Assembly (NCBI GenBank): GCA_048213135.1
Contig: PS015172.1
Location: forward strand, 1-22,605
Origin: Reclinomonas americana ATCC 50394
Lineage: Eukaryota > Jakobida > Jakobea > Jakobida
Direction: 5' to 3'
DNA length: 22,605 nucleotides
The position numbers were made by a program, and so were the translations under genes. The notes under the pieces are model-generated. The model had not been told where the DNA came from and made no database searches. It worked only from the letters and a program-made list of their open reading frames with translations. Position 1 is the first letter of the stretch. Every line of letters starts with the position of its first letter. Shown piece after piece: positions 10,601 to 20,264 of the stretch.

Positions 10601-12779
10601 TGTGCCCTTCTCGCGTCGCCCTTTGATGAATTGCACACTCACAAAAGGTGTTTTCGTGCAGGCGTTGGAGGCCGGAATCGATCCGTCACGCACCATCAGC
10701 TGCGGGAGAGTACCCAAGTCACTACGCGATCCGCCAACGTACTTGGCCGCTCTCGAACGCATGAATGTTGTCTTCAACCAGGCCATCCCCGTTCGCGGTG
10801 ATGTGATGGTCTCCGAGTGCGCTGAACTGGCCGACGAGGCTGCTCTGTGGGGCGAATACGCTGACGCAGCAGGTGGCAGCAGCGCGAGCGGTCGGCGATC
10901 GGCAGCGTCGTTGCGTCTGCGAACTGAACGCGTGCCTGTCGCCAGTGTGGCTGTTACTTACCGCGAGCATGCACGGCACAGTGGCCTGGTGGAGCCCGTA
11001 GTACAAGACGTGCCGTTCTCTGGCAAGCTGTTGCGACAGCTGTTGGGTGGTCGCGGTGGGCGTCTGGAGCTGCCAGGTGGCCGCCGAGTTGTCGGCGATG
11101 ACGTTGCGTGCTGCCTGTGCAACACACGAGTCGTTTGTGTGCACGATGAATTCAAGATTTGCCTGCGTGTATGCGTGTGCGTGAGTNNNNNNNNNNNNNN
11201 NNNNNNNNNNNNNNNNNNNNNNNNNNNNNNNNNNNNNNNNNNNNNNNNNNNNNNNNNNNNNNNNNNNNNNNNNNNNNNNNNNNNNNNNNNNNNNNNNNNN
11301 NNNNNNNNNNNNNNNNNNNNNNNNNNNNNNNNNNNNNNNNNNNNNNNNNNNNNNNNNNNNNNNNNNNNNNNNNNNNNNNNNNNNNNNNNNNNNNNNNNNN
11401 NNNNNNNNNNNNNNNNNNNNNNNNNNNNNNNNNNNNNNNNNNNNNNNNNNNNNNNNNNNNNNNNNNNNNNNNNNNNNNNNNNNNNNNNNNNNNNNNNNNN
11501 NNNNNNNNNNNNNNNNNNNNNNNNNNNNNNNNNNNNNNNNNNNNNNNNNNNNNNNNNNNNNNNNNNNNNNNNNNNNNNNNNNNNNNNNNNNNNNNNNNNN
11601 NNNNNNNNNNNNNNNNNNNNNNNNNNNNNNNNNNNNNNNNNNNNNNNNNNNNNNNNNNNNNNNNNNNNNNNNNNNNNNNNNNNNNNNNNNNNNNNNNNNN
11701 NNNNNNNNNNNNNNNNNNNNNNNNNNNNNNNNNNNNNNNNNNNNNNNNNNNNNNNNNNNNNNNNNNNNNNNNNNNNNNNNNNNNNNNNNNNNNNNNNNNN
11801 NNNNNNNNNNNNNNNNNNNNNNNNNNNNNNNNNNNNNNNNNNNNNNNNNNNNNNNNNNNNNNNNNNNNNNNNNNNNNNNNNNNNNNNNNNNNNNNNNNNN
11901 NNNNNNNNNNNNNNNNNNNNNNNNNNNNNNNNNNNNNNNNNNNNNNNNNNNNNNNNNNNNNNNNNNNNNNNNNNNNNNNNNNNNNGCATGGTGGGTGAAC
12001 CGGTGTGTTGCTGGCAGATCACTGTAAGCGAGCGCACAATAACGCAGCATCATGTGACGGTGACACTCGGCAACGGGTCCGTTGCCGGCAAGGGCGACGG
12101 AAAGCCATACGGTGAGTGGCAGTCACTGATCGGTACAGGCGAGGCGCTTCTCCTTGACTCATCGTGCTTGTCAGCGGCGTTGCGCGAGGCCCTGGCCATG
12201 GCCATCACGTTCATCAAAGAGGGTGCCGACGCCGTCAACTTGCAGCTGCCGGCGGCCAATGGCACTGGTGAGACGCGAGTGGACCGTTTGCGCCTGTGTG
12301 GCGCCTCGTCCAAGTTCTCGGGCAAGCGGCCGAGCAAGGCGCTGAATGCCAAGATTCAGGAGATGCGAGCTGCGGATCGAGCGGAGCGTGACGCGGCCGA
12401 GGACGAGCGTATTCGGGCGGAGGAGGCGCAGCTGAATGCGCTGGTGCAGCAGAACAACCTCGGTGCTCTGCAAATCACCCCGTCCATGATAGAGGAGGGC
12501 AAGTGGCGAGTCACCATTGTGGTCGGCTTTGGGCGAGTGCTGGCCAAGACCGAGGGTCGCAAGATGCAGGCACGTGCTGCGGCCGTCCGCGAAGCCATTG
12601 CGGCTGTACGCAACGGTGGTGCGCCGCCACGTCCGCCATCTGCCAAGCCCAAGAAGCCGGCGGTGGACGACGATGACGAAGGCGATAGCAAGGCCAGCAG
12701 TAAGGGCAAGAAGGGCAACGCACCAGCAGCCGACAAGTCGGCAGCAGCGGGCGACGCCAGCAAAAAGAAGCGCAAGTAG
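7665..12779 (+). CDS. DEAH/RHA-type RNA helicase with dsRBD-like C-terminus (internal gap)
   Basis: An SF2 ATP-dependent RNA helicase. Exons: 7665-7827, 7888-7997, 8063-8248, 8319-8418, 8506-8720, 8786-8965, 9026-9193, 9266-9298, 9362-9492, 9546-9749, 9812-9905, 9976-10116, 10187-10579, 10662 to about 11168, gap, then 12018-12111 and 12175-12779. Motifs: I GETGCGKS (34-41), Ia TQPRRMAA (66-73), II DEVH (136-139), III SAT (168-170), IV near LVLHSMVSRE, V ATNIAESSIT (from about 348), VI QRKGRTGR (397-404). A winged-helix/ratchet (HA2-type) region follows (VLGELAARLPVDLQLSKLVL). A Gly9 tract (about 10422-10449) is an insertion. After the gap, VTVTLGNGSVAGKGDGKPYA...LREALAMAI and VTIVVGFGRVLAKTEG...AAAVREAIAAV resemble the second half of dsRNA-binding domains. 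The end is Lys-rich (SKKKRK) and could be a nuclear signal. The closest subgroup is uncertain: DHX9/DHX36-like or TDRD9-like. Confidence 0.88.
10580..10603. repeat. Alternating GC/GT tract at a helicase 5' splice site
   Basis: Twenty-four bases of strict purine-pyrimidine alternation (GTGCGCGCGCGTGTGT...) starting exactly at the donor GT of helicase intron 13. Confidence 0.8.
11187..11985. other. Assembly gap, 799 N, inside the helicase gene
   Basis: The gap removes part of the helicase C-terminal region. The base pairs just before it (GTATGCGTGTGCGTGAGT) hold two possible splice donors. The first sequence after it ends in a plausible acceptor at 12017. Confidence 0.98.
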
Positions 12780-13065
12780 AGTGGAGGATCCATCGTGTCA
12801 TAAACCTCTCTGTTTAACAGCACCTATCGTGCAAGACAAGCCCAAAGCACACACACACATACACAAATCACAAAACGAAAAAATCAAAACACACACACAC
12901 ACACACACACGCACAGCGTGACACCGATTTCACACACATACACATGCGAGCGGCTGTCAAAGCACATGCGACACGTGAGAGGACGCAAAGGAAAGAGAAG
13001 ACACTGCTGCGACATTCTGAACAGGAGAAAAAATGCAAGCGACAGGACAAAAAAGAGAAACAACA
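12780..13065. other. Convergent intergenic region, helicase and TBC genes
   Basis: These 286 bases separate the helicase stop (TAG 12777-12779) from the TBC gene stop. They are A/C-rich on the plus strand, with CA repeats at 12848-12859 and 12889-12910. Both 3' untranslated regions must lie here. I see no clear AATAAA on either strand and no further gene. Confidence 0.6.
12889..12910. repeat. CA microsatellite
   Basis: A pure CA repeat in the shared 3' region of the helicase and TBC genes. Confidence 0.9.
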
Positions 13066-14997
13066 TCACATTGACGACGACCCTGCGCCACCAGCAAGCA
13101 TTGCTCGCATCTTCTGCGGTGACACCTTGACGCGAACGATGCAGTGCACCAAATCCTCCTCATCGATGTGCTCGTCCGAAAGGTGCGTGAGCAGTGTCAT
13201 TGCGCGGTCAAAGTTGGCCACAATCAGCTGCTTCTTGAAATACCGGAGGATGCCTGTGGTGTGCGTGGTAAGTCACTCATCCAAGTCTCATTCCTCAACA
13301 GCTTCAAACTGAACCGACCTAGTCCCACGCGACACAAGTACGGCAAGCCGTCGAGGAAGAACCGGTCCCAGATGCGGCAAATCACGTCGAGCGGCAACGA
13401 TCGACTGAAACATGTGAGGTACCTGTAGTGTTCTTCGTGTGAGCGACGAGAGAAAGAAAGAATACCTGCAACACATGATGATGATGATGTACGCAACCAC
13501 TCGATAATGTAGGTTGTTGTCTCCACGCCGATCTGCTTGAAGTGCTCAAACAGCTTTGGTAGTTGCTCTTCGAAAAAGAAGTCAAAGATGCGAGTGTGCT
13601 TCTCCAACTGTGCGGCGACGAGATAGGTGAGTGAGTAGTTGCGAGTCCGTCGCAGAGCTCTGTATCTCGCAGTGACACACACACACACATACCTCCTTCA
13701 TCTCCATGCGGAAATACGGCACAAAGTGGTACTTGCTCATCATGTTGGCCAGCACCACAAAAGCCTCGTACTCGTCCAGATGCAGCAGCAGCACAGCAGC
13801 CAGGTAGGACATGCCTTGCACGTAGCCAATGTCTGGTCTGTACGCCACGTACGTCTCCAGCAGCCTCCACAGCGGCTCATACATGGGACCGCCTTCTTGG
13901 AACAGGTTGAGAATGGGGAATGTGCGGGTCAAATCCATCATGATGATGCTTGCGCTGGCCTCTCGACTCGGACCGGTGGGCGACGGCATGGCGCCCGTCT
14001 GAGTGAAGCATGCAAGTGTGAGCCACTAATCGCTAGCAGCATCCAATCCTGGCCACACACCTCGCGATTTTCTCTTGCCTTGTCTCGCATGATAATGTAC
14101 AAGTCGTGCGTGATTTGCAATTCGTTGCCTGTTGTGCAAGTTTAGACTGCGAAGGCATTTCGCGAGATACTGACGACAGCAATCACGCACCGACAGCCAG
14201 CATCCATACTCGTCCACGCACAGATGGTGGCAAACCTTGCTTCCACAATCTCCGGACCTTGCGTGAGCGCTTCAGTTGCGGATCCCAGTTGGGAATGACT
14301 TCTGTTTTCCAGATTTCTGCCGCGTGAAGCATGAAGATTTCACGCTTCCGCATCCGCTCCTCGCGCTCCTTGGCGAGACGCTCCTCTGTTGTGCGTGTCC
14401 GAGAAGGAAAGCATGTGGGCGACAGAATCCTATCAAAGAACAATTGCAATACGCGGGGGGAGGTGGCGACGAACCCTTGCGTTGGAACTGCCGCTCCAAC
14501 TCCTTTTTCAGTTCGACGTGTCTCGTGTGTTCCTTTTCTGATTTCGGTGGAGCATCACTGATGTGGGTGGGAGGCGATTGTCAGCGACTGCGCGAGGCAG
14601 CAAGGAAAACAGAAAAGCTTGGAAAAAAGCACGCAACAGAGGTCGTGGGTTAATCGGCAAAATGGTGGACTCGGGTTGTGAGGGCGTCGTTGGCGCCTCT
14701 TCCTTGGCCTTCTTGAACAGGGAGGAGCTNNNNNNNNNNNNNNNNNNNNAACCACGAAAGTGAGTCTCGGCGCGATGAAGAGGAACTCTGTTGCATACGG
14801 CACACGCAACACGTCGCCTCCCGAGATGCGCGGCGAGACACCGACGCGCTTGATGTTTGGCCTGTACGACGGCGAGCTGCTACCAGCAACGCCACCAGGA
14901 GTTCGTGGAGCTGGGGCCGACGTGGAATGTCACTAATGCACGAGAGAGGGGCGGATCTGTGGCAGCGACGACAGCATGGAAGAGGAGGAGACAGCAT
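13066..14997 (-). CDS. TBC-domain Rab GTPase-activating protein (TBC1D12/14-like)
   Basis: TBC proteins stimulate GTP hydrolysis by Rab GTPases on membranes. Exons from 5' to 3': 14973-14997 (tentative start, MLSPPLPC), 14750-14910, then 14638-14729 across a 20-N join, 14475-14557, 14191-14385, 14061-14128, 13693-13998, 13498-13607, 13319-13422, 13066-13253. The N-terminal part is Ser/Pro-rich. A charged helix follows (HVELKKELERQFQRK, then EERLAKEREERMRKR). The domain opens with LWKQGLPPSVRGRVWMLAVG and NELQITHDLY, as in TBC1D12/14. Both catalytic fingers are present: IMMDLTRTFP (arginine) and YVQGMSYLAA (glutamine), so GAP activity is expected. YLTCFSRSLPLDVICRIWD and GILRYFKKQL complete the domain. 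The C-terminus is short (RAMLAGGAGSSSM). The Rab target cannot be read from sequence; TBC1D14 homologues are linked to Rab11. Frame across the 20-N join is assumed. Confidence 0.9.
14730..14749. other. 20-N join within the TBC gene
   Basis: Exactly 20 N, the same as at 18593, probably a placeholder for a gap of unknown or near-zero size. Frame is open on both sides on the minus strand (left TFVV, right SSLFKKAKEE). Confidence 0.9.
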
Positions 14998-15327
14998 TGA
15001 GGTGATGCAGCAGAGGGCATCATGATGACAAACACACACAAGAAAAACAAGGACGCACCACCCGTGCCACTGCCTGGATGACCCTCCTTCTCACGCCGCA
15101 ACAAAAAGAGACCGACTCAAGCAGAGAGTTGACGCGACAGTGGCAGCAGTAGTAGCAGCAGCTGGTTCACTGCAGCCACCACACACGTACACACAAATAT
15201 AGACGTGAGCACACATGTGCACAGACAGACAAGCTCAAGCAAAATTGAGGCATTCTTCCCGTGTCACACGAACATGCGCACTCTCACTCTGATCTACACT
15301 AGCGACGTGCCTGTGTCTGTCTCTCCC

Positions 15328-15357
15328 TGTGTGTGCGCGTGCGCGCGTGCGTGTGTG
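15328..15357. repeat. Alternating TG/CG tract, Z-DNA-prone
   Basis: Thirty consecutive bases alternate pyrimidine and purine (TGTGTGTGCGCGTGCGCGCG and on), with several CG steps in the centre. Such sequence is known to favour left-handed Z-DNA under negative supercoiling. It lies between two divergent genes. Confidence 0.85.
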
Positions 15358-15540
15358 AAAGACACAACAAACAACGCGAGATTCAACATCAAAAAACCAT
15401 GACAGAGGGAGACAGAGGGACGTGACCAACAACCAACCAGATCACACACACATACATACATAGTAACACAATGTGTGTGCGAGGGAGAGAGGGAGAGGGA
15501 AGGCCAACTGTGGTACGGACGCACATGGCCGCGCGCCCAA

Positions 15541-15636
15541 GCACGCGCACACACACTCACACACACTCACTCACTCACGCACACGAGTGACACACGCACA
15601 AGAGAGACAGACAGAGACACACACACGTGCGCGCTT
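15541..15636. repeat. Imperfect CA/CTCA repeat cluster
   Basis: Interleaved CA, CTCA and GACA repeats just upstream of the proposed start at 15689. Confidence 0.8.
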
Positions 15637-15688
15637 GGTGTCTGTGTGAGTCTCTCTGTGTAAGCGAGGCACACACCGTCGTCACGCG

Positions 15689-18592
15689 ATGATGTCGTTT
15701 AATCCACGGTCTGCCTCGGTCAATCGATTGACGCATGATTGGCCACCGCGGCACCAGCATCGTTCAATCACAAATGTCGCCGACGTCCATCACTGGCCGT
15801 TGCGCGCTATTTCAATGTCGACGACGACGACGACGACGGCCAAGGCGAAACGAGTTGCGTTTCATATTTTGTGCGCTGTGTATACGTGTTTGTGTTTCGC
15901 TCACAATGTGGTCGATCCAGCCGCGATCGGCGTCGACTGAGGTGCGGTGTTGGGCATCATTGATTGATCGCTCTTGTCGTCGACGAAGGTGATTGACTTG
16001 TGTTGTGTGTACGCAGCGACGACGTGGCGTTGGCGGAGATGCGGCCTTGTCGCCGTACAAGAACACATCGGTGCTTCGTGAAGTGCAGGCGGCTGCGTCA
16101 ATGCCGATTGCTGCTGCCGCTGCTACTGCAGCTGCGAGGCCGGCCAGCGCCGGTGGCAAGTCTCGCGCCTCTGCACGGTCTGTGTGTGTGTCGTTCCTAC
16201 AGTGCTGCGGGAGTGTTGCTCACTCGAAGTGACAAAGAGCGCTGATGATGTATCGCGGACCGGCTGCTCCCGATGTTCGTGTTCCGCGGAAGCCGCGAGC
16301 GGCCTCGCCTCCGGCACCGGTGCGTTCGTCGTCGCAAACCTCGTTGCGACGACTGTTCGAGCCGCCACCGCCGCCGAAGCAAGCACACATGCCACTGGTG
16401 ACAGCGAGCTCGTCGCGAGTTGCGTTTCCTGTTGTCGCGGCTTCATTTTTCCTCCATCGCATTGTGTTGTTGACGCACCGCCGGCCGGCCACAGTCGTTC
16501 CACAGCACCAGCAGCTCGGCCACAGACGACAGTGAGATTGCAGCACTGGTGCATGCCTTTCGTGCGACACGCGCCGCCACACAGGCGACCGCCGATGCCA
16601 CTCGTCGTCGATCGGAGCGAGCGGCCACTGCCGAGAGCATCAGCGTCCCAACACGGCGTCTACCGTCCGTGCGCCGATTCACGAGTGGCGATCAGAGTAT
16701 GCAGAGTTCGGGATCGGTGGCGACTGAAGTGTCGCCGACAAACTCCACATCTGCAGCGTCCAGTCGTGCCGCTGTGGCCTCGGCCGTCACATTTTCGTCA
16801 ACAACAGTCACCGCCACCACCACCACCACAACAACAATAACAGCGACGACGATGAAAGCGACGGCGACAGCAGTCAGCGAGTCGACGGAATCAGAGAAGC
16901 GAGTCGATGGCAAGAAAAAGTGAGTGGTTCTTTGCTTATGTCGTGAGACTCGGTGCTCATGATGCACACGCACAGATCGCGGCGAGAGGCTGCTCAGGCG
17001 CTCTCCATCGAAGTGGTATCACCGACGCAGGCACAGAAGCACGCACCGCATGTGTCCTCAGCAAATCCCGGCATCACAATCGCTGTTGTCGACAGTGATT
17101 CCACGCCGGTATGCTACTGTGCACCACCGAATTCAGTTTTGTTCTTCTGCGCACGTCAGCTGACTGCGTCTTCTTTGTGGCAGGTGTCTGCGGAGACTCC
17201 GATGATCATCCAGACACCACCACCATCATACACATTGTCGACGGTCACTGAAGCGCCATCGCTCTCCATCACAGTTGCGTCGACGGCGGGATTCATGTAA
17301 CTGCTTCCTCGTTGTCATACCAATTGCTCTTTACGTGCAGGGCATGCCATCGCAGCGCACACAGGTACCGCAGTCCACTGTGGTGGTACTACTCTCCCTT
17401 TGCGCGCACTCATCTGCGTTCGACGTGGTGCAGGGTCGTCGACAGTCGCTTTCGGTAGGCCCCAACGCACTCGGGCTTTTGTCGCCCTCATCACCCGGAG
17501 TTGCGTTTCACTGCGTGCCAAGCAGCGCGACCCTCGCACACACATTGACACTCTGCATGGGGGACGCAGAACGGAGGCACATCGGGACGCTTCAATCCAG
17601 ACTCGGCCCGATCGACAGCATCAGCGGTCGCCCAAGCGCGCCAAACGCACAGAACAGCGCGCATTCTGGACGAAAATGTGCGCACGTGGAGACGCAGAAA
17701 GACCTTCACAACCTCGCCGTCGTTGCTAATTTGGTTTAATGTGTGTGTGTGTGTGTGTGCAGTGGCAACCGGCCACCTTTACGCAAGAAGCACCGCTGGC
17801 GACGGTGATTACAGTGCGAGCGCGCGACCAGTCCATGCACGCCGCCGTCCCGCTCATGCTGGTGACCGCTGCCGACCTGCTGTTGAATTCCGCGAGTGCG
17901 ATTCCCGCCCCCTCGGCCAACAACATTCAGACCGACGACGACATTATGCGTGAGAATGTGATGAAGGACGCCATGCGTGCAGCAGCTGCGGCCGCCATGG
18001 CGTCCGCAGAGAGCCATTTGTTCCGCGTTCGCCGCGGATCAGTGATTGATCCAACGCAACAACGCCGTCTATCGATGGACGTTAGTCTGGTTCCCACACG
18101 TGTGCCGGCCGCCACCCTGCTGACGTCGTCGCATGCGGTCGACTTTGAGTGGCAGCAGTTTGCCGCCACACTACCACGCATGATACACGTGGACCTGGCA
18201 CGCTCCGAGGCACGAGTGTGGCGCTCACTTGACAAGAACGGCGAGTTCACCGTGTCGGTGCTTGGCGGTCACCAAGTACTGGCGTACGAGGTCGCGAGAC
18301 GGGTACGTGGTGGCAACATCGGCATCGCATTTGTCTCGCTCTGCCCCCCACTGCTGTTTCTGTTTCTGCAGACGGCCACGGATGGAGTAGACGGCGCCGG
18401 CGCCTTGCACGACATGGACTTTACATTTGCTCCACCGGCCACACTCAAGTGTCCCAGTATTGCCGGTGTGTGTGCATGTGTGCACTGTTCCACTTGTGAT
18501 CACACAATGCTCATCGTCGCGGCACAGATTGTCTCTTTGTCCTCGAGTGCAAAGTCGAGCGCATTGTGGAAGTCGATGAGAGATGGGAGATT
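15689..18592 (+). CDS. Ser/Ala/Thr-rich protein of unknown function, 3' end lost in gap
   Basis: Not recognised. Proposed exons: 15689-15853, 15921-15941 (21 bases), 16017-16177, 16238-16418, 16495-16919, 16976-17108, 17184-17273, 17341-17364, 17434-17454, 17526 to about 17718 (frame uncertain), 17761-18303, 18373-18472 and from about 18532 to the gap. The N-terminal two thirds is low complexity: PRSAS occurs twice (NPRSASV, then PRSASTE), there is an Ala-rich run, a PPPPP segment (FEPPPPPKQ), a helix (DDSEIAALVHAFRATRAAT), and a Thr9-type tract around 16810-16850. The last part looks globular: FEWQQFAATLPRMIHVDLAR, VWRSLDKNGEFTVSVLGGHQ, then a beta-rich segment ending DCLFVLECKVERIVEVDERW. 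Coding up to 18592 is well supported by codon periodicity and splice phases. The remaining 3' exons are missing. The frame of the exon at 17526 is ambiguous, because two frames stay open there. Confidence 0.6.
17740..17759. repeat. GT microsatellite abutting a 3' splice site
   Basis: A pure GT run that ends in GCAG, the acceptor used for the exon starting at 17764 (TGGCAACCGGCC) or within three bases of it. A possible branch site (GCTAAT) lies just upstream. Confidence 0.75.
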
Positions 18593-18612
18593 NNNNNNNN
18601 NNNNNNNNNNNN
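18593..18612. other. 20-N join between oppositely oriented gene fragments
   Basis: Left of the N run a plus-strand exon is open (VEVDERWEI). Right of it a minus-strand exon is open (MRALA reading towards the gap). Both genes are cut here, so the join hides at least two gene ends. Confidence 0.9.
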
Positions 18613-19439
18613 GCCAGTGCGCGCATCTCGTCGTCCGCCAGTCGGTCACGATCCTCCAGTCGCCGTTCGTCCTTCCAGCGTTGCATGCCGGCAGTGTGGA
18701 GCACAAGTTGGCGAGTGCGTTCGTCGACTTCCTCGTTGACTTTGCTTCGCTGGCCAGTGTACACGCGTGATTTCTGACCGGCGCACGGAGAGTGAGCGGC
18801 GCAACAAGACGCATGCATCGTCATCACACACACAGCGCACATACCACCAGTGTTGGCATGGCTTGACGCGCGGAATTTGGTGCGCTGATGTTGAGACTGC
18901 CGGTGGTCTGCACGCGCAAAAAGGCGGTGCGCGCGTTGCCAGACGACGGCGACACAGGACTCGATCGCCGACTCGGCTGCGTGCTGCTTGTCGCCGATGG
19001 TGCTTTCTGTTGTTGTTGTTGCTGCTGCTGCTTTTGAGTTTGCTGATGCTGTCCCGCGTGTTGCTGTGCGGTAATGGCCATATCCCGCGCACTGATACTG
19101 GCTGGTCGGTGGCCAGGAAAAGTGGATGACCGACCAGCAGCAGCAAGCCGGAGTGGCGGTACGACTTCGCTCCCACTCGCCACACCGCCATGCATCTCCA
19201 CGGACATGGTGGGCACAGAGAAATCCTCTGCCGTGACCATCATGTGCGGCGGCGACACAGGCAGCGACATGGAGGTGGTCATGGCGGCAACAGCCTCCCG
19301 AGCCGACAGCACCGCCGGACTGGGCGGTCGCGAGGCGTGGTGAGTGTGCAGATTGAGTGCCTTGTAGAGCCGATCCGCATGGCGCGGTGTCAGCATCTCC
19401 ACCTCCACCGACATGACCGAGTTCAAGTAGAAGCGACCT
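18613..19439 (-). CDS. Fragment of an unknown protein with poly-Gln and coiled-coil-like segment
   Basis: Two exons are supported: 18845-19439 and 18613-18773, joined in phase 0 across a 71-base GTATGT...CAG intron; both outer ends are cut by gaps. The first begins GRFYLNSVMSVEVEMLTPRH and continues ADRLYKALNLHTHH, which looks like the end of a folded unit. It is followed by a Ser/Pro/Ala-rich linker and a Gln-rich tract around 19010-19060 (HQQTQKQ, then eight Gln). The second exon reads KSRVYTGQRSKVNEEVDERT and then RQLVLHTAGMQRWKDERR, a charged, probably helical segment. I do not recognise the family. The gene could in principle be the 3' end of a longer gene starting inside the 625-N gap. 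It is separate from the WD40 gene, which has its own stop at 20265. Confidence 0.55.
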
Positions 19440-19586
19440 CTGTATCAGCAGCAGCATACAGTCAGTCACAGAGTGGTTGGTCGTCGTACTGGTGAGACAA
19501 CACACACAAGCACACACAAACCGTCGCACAAAGCACGGGGGCGAGCGTCCAACTGTGTGTGGTATAACATTGCACACCGACGCCTC

Positions 19587-20211
19587 NNNNNNNNNNNNNN
19601 NNNNNNNNNNNNNNNNNNNNNNNNNNNNNNNNNNNNNNNNNNNNNNNNNNNNNNNNNNNNNNNNNNNNNNNNNNNNNNNNNNNNNNNNNNNNNNNNNNNN
19701 NNNNNNNNNNNNNNNNNNNNNNNNNNNNNNNNNNNNNNNNNNNNNNNNNNNNNNNNNNNNNNNNNNNNNNNNNNNNNNNNNNNNNNNNNNNNNNNNNNNN
19801 NNNNNNNNNNNNNNNNNNNNNNNNNNNNNNNNNNNNNNNNNNNNNNNNNNNNNNNNNNNNNNNNNNNNNNNNNNNNNNNNNNNNNNNNNNNNNNNNNNNN
19901 NNNNNNNNNNNNNNNNNNNNNNNNNNNNNNNNNNNNNNNNNNNNNNNNNNNNNNNNNNNNNNNNNNNNNNNNNNNNNNNNNNNNNNNNNNNNNNNNNNNN
20001 NNNNNNNNNNNNNNNNNNNNNNNNNNNNNNNNNNNNNNNNNNNNNNNNNNNNNNNNNNNNNNNNNNNNNNNNNNNNNNNNNNNNNNNNNNNNNNNNNNNN
20101 NNNNNNNNNNNNNNNNNNNNNNNNNNNNNNNNNNNNNNNNNNNNNNNNNNNNNNNNNNNNNNNNNNNNNNNNNNNNNNNNNNNNNNNNNNNNNNNNNNNN
20201 NNNNNNNNNNN
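19587..20211. other. Assembly gap, 625 N
   Basis: The gap separates the unknown minus-strand gene fragment from the 3' end of the WD40 gene. The 147 bases left of it (19440-19586) show no clear exon and end in an acceptor for the 19439 exon. Confidence 0.98.
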
Positions 20212-20264
20212 TGTCCGCATAAATGATAAGACATGAAGCACCGCGAATTTATACTGTGCTGGTC
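20212..20264 (-). other. 3' untranslated region of the WD40 gene, start
   Basis: Fifty-three bases follow the WD40 stop before the gap. They are AT-richer than the coding exons. No exact AATAAA is seen on the minus strand, so the poly(A) site may lie in the gap. Confidence 0.4.

Larger units (their letters stand above)
14998..15688. other. Divergent intergenic region rich in CA/GT repeats
   Basis: About 690 bases lie between the proposed starts of the TBC gene (minus) and the next plus-strand gene. I see no convincing exon. The part up to about 15200 could hold the TBC 5' leader. From 15180 to 15670 the sequence is dominated by CA, GT and CTCA repeats, including a 30-base purine-pyrimidine alternating tract. 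Confidence 0.5.

Noticed and set aside
9483-12779. A single open frame of about 1,100 codons on the plus strand
   Set aside because: It runs through 799 N and through several introns. It coincides with real helicase coding only from 10662 to the gap and after it; earlier parts are out of frame with the helicase motifs.
13452-13494. His- or Asp-rich open frames made by ATG/CAT repeats
   Set aside because: They are intron or antisense sequence of simple repeats; the TBC reading on the minus strand explains the region.
15100-15688. CRISPR array or tandem-repeat locus suggested by regular CA/CTCA units
   Set aside because: Units are 2-4 bases with no conserved repeat-spacer pattern; this is microsatellite DNA in a eukaryotic genome.
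18225-20234. A 669-codon minus-strand open frame
   Set aside because: Most of it is N sequence. The real minus-strand exons there (18613-18773, 18845-19439) have stops and introns between them.
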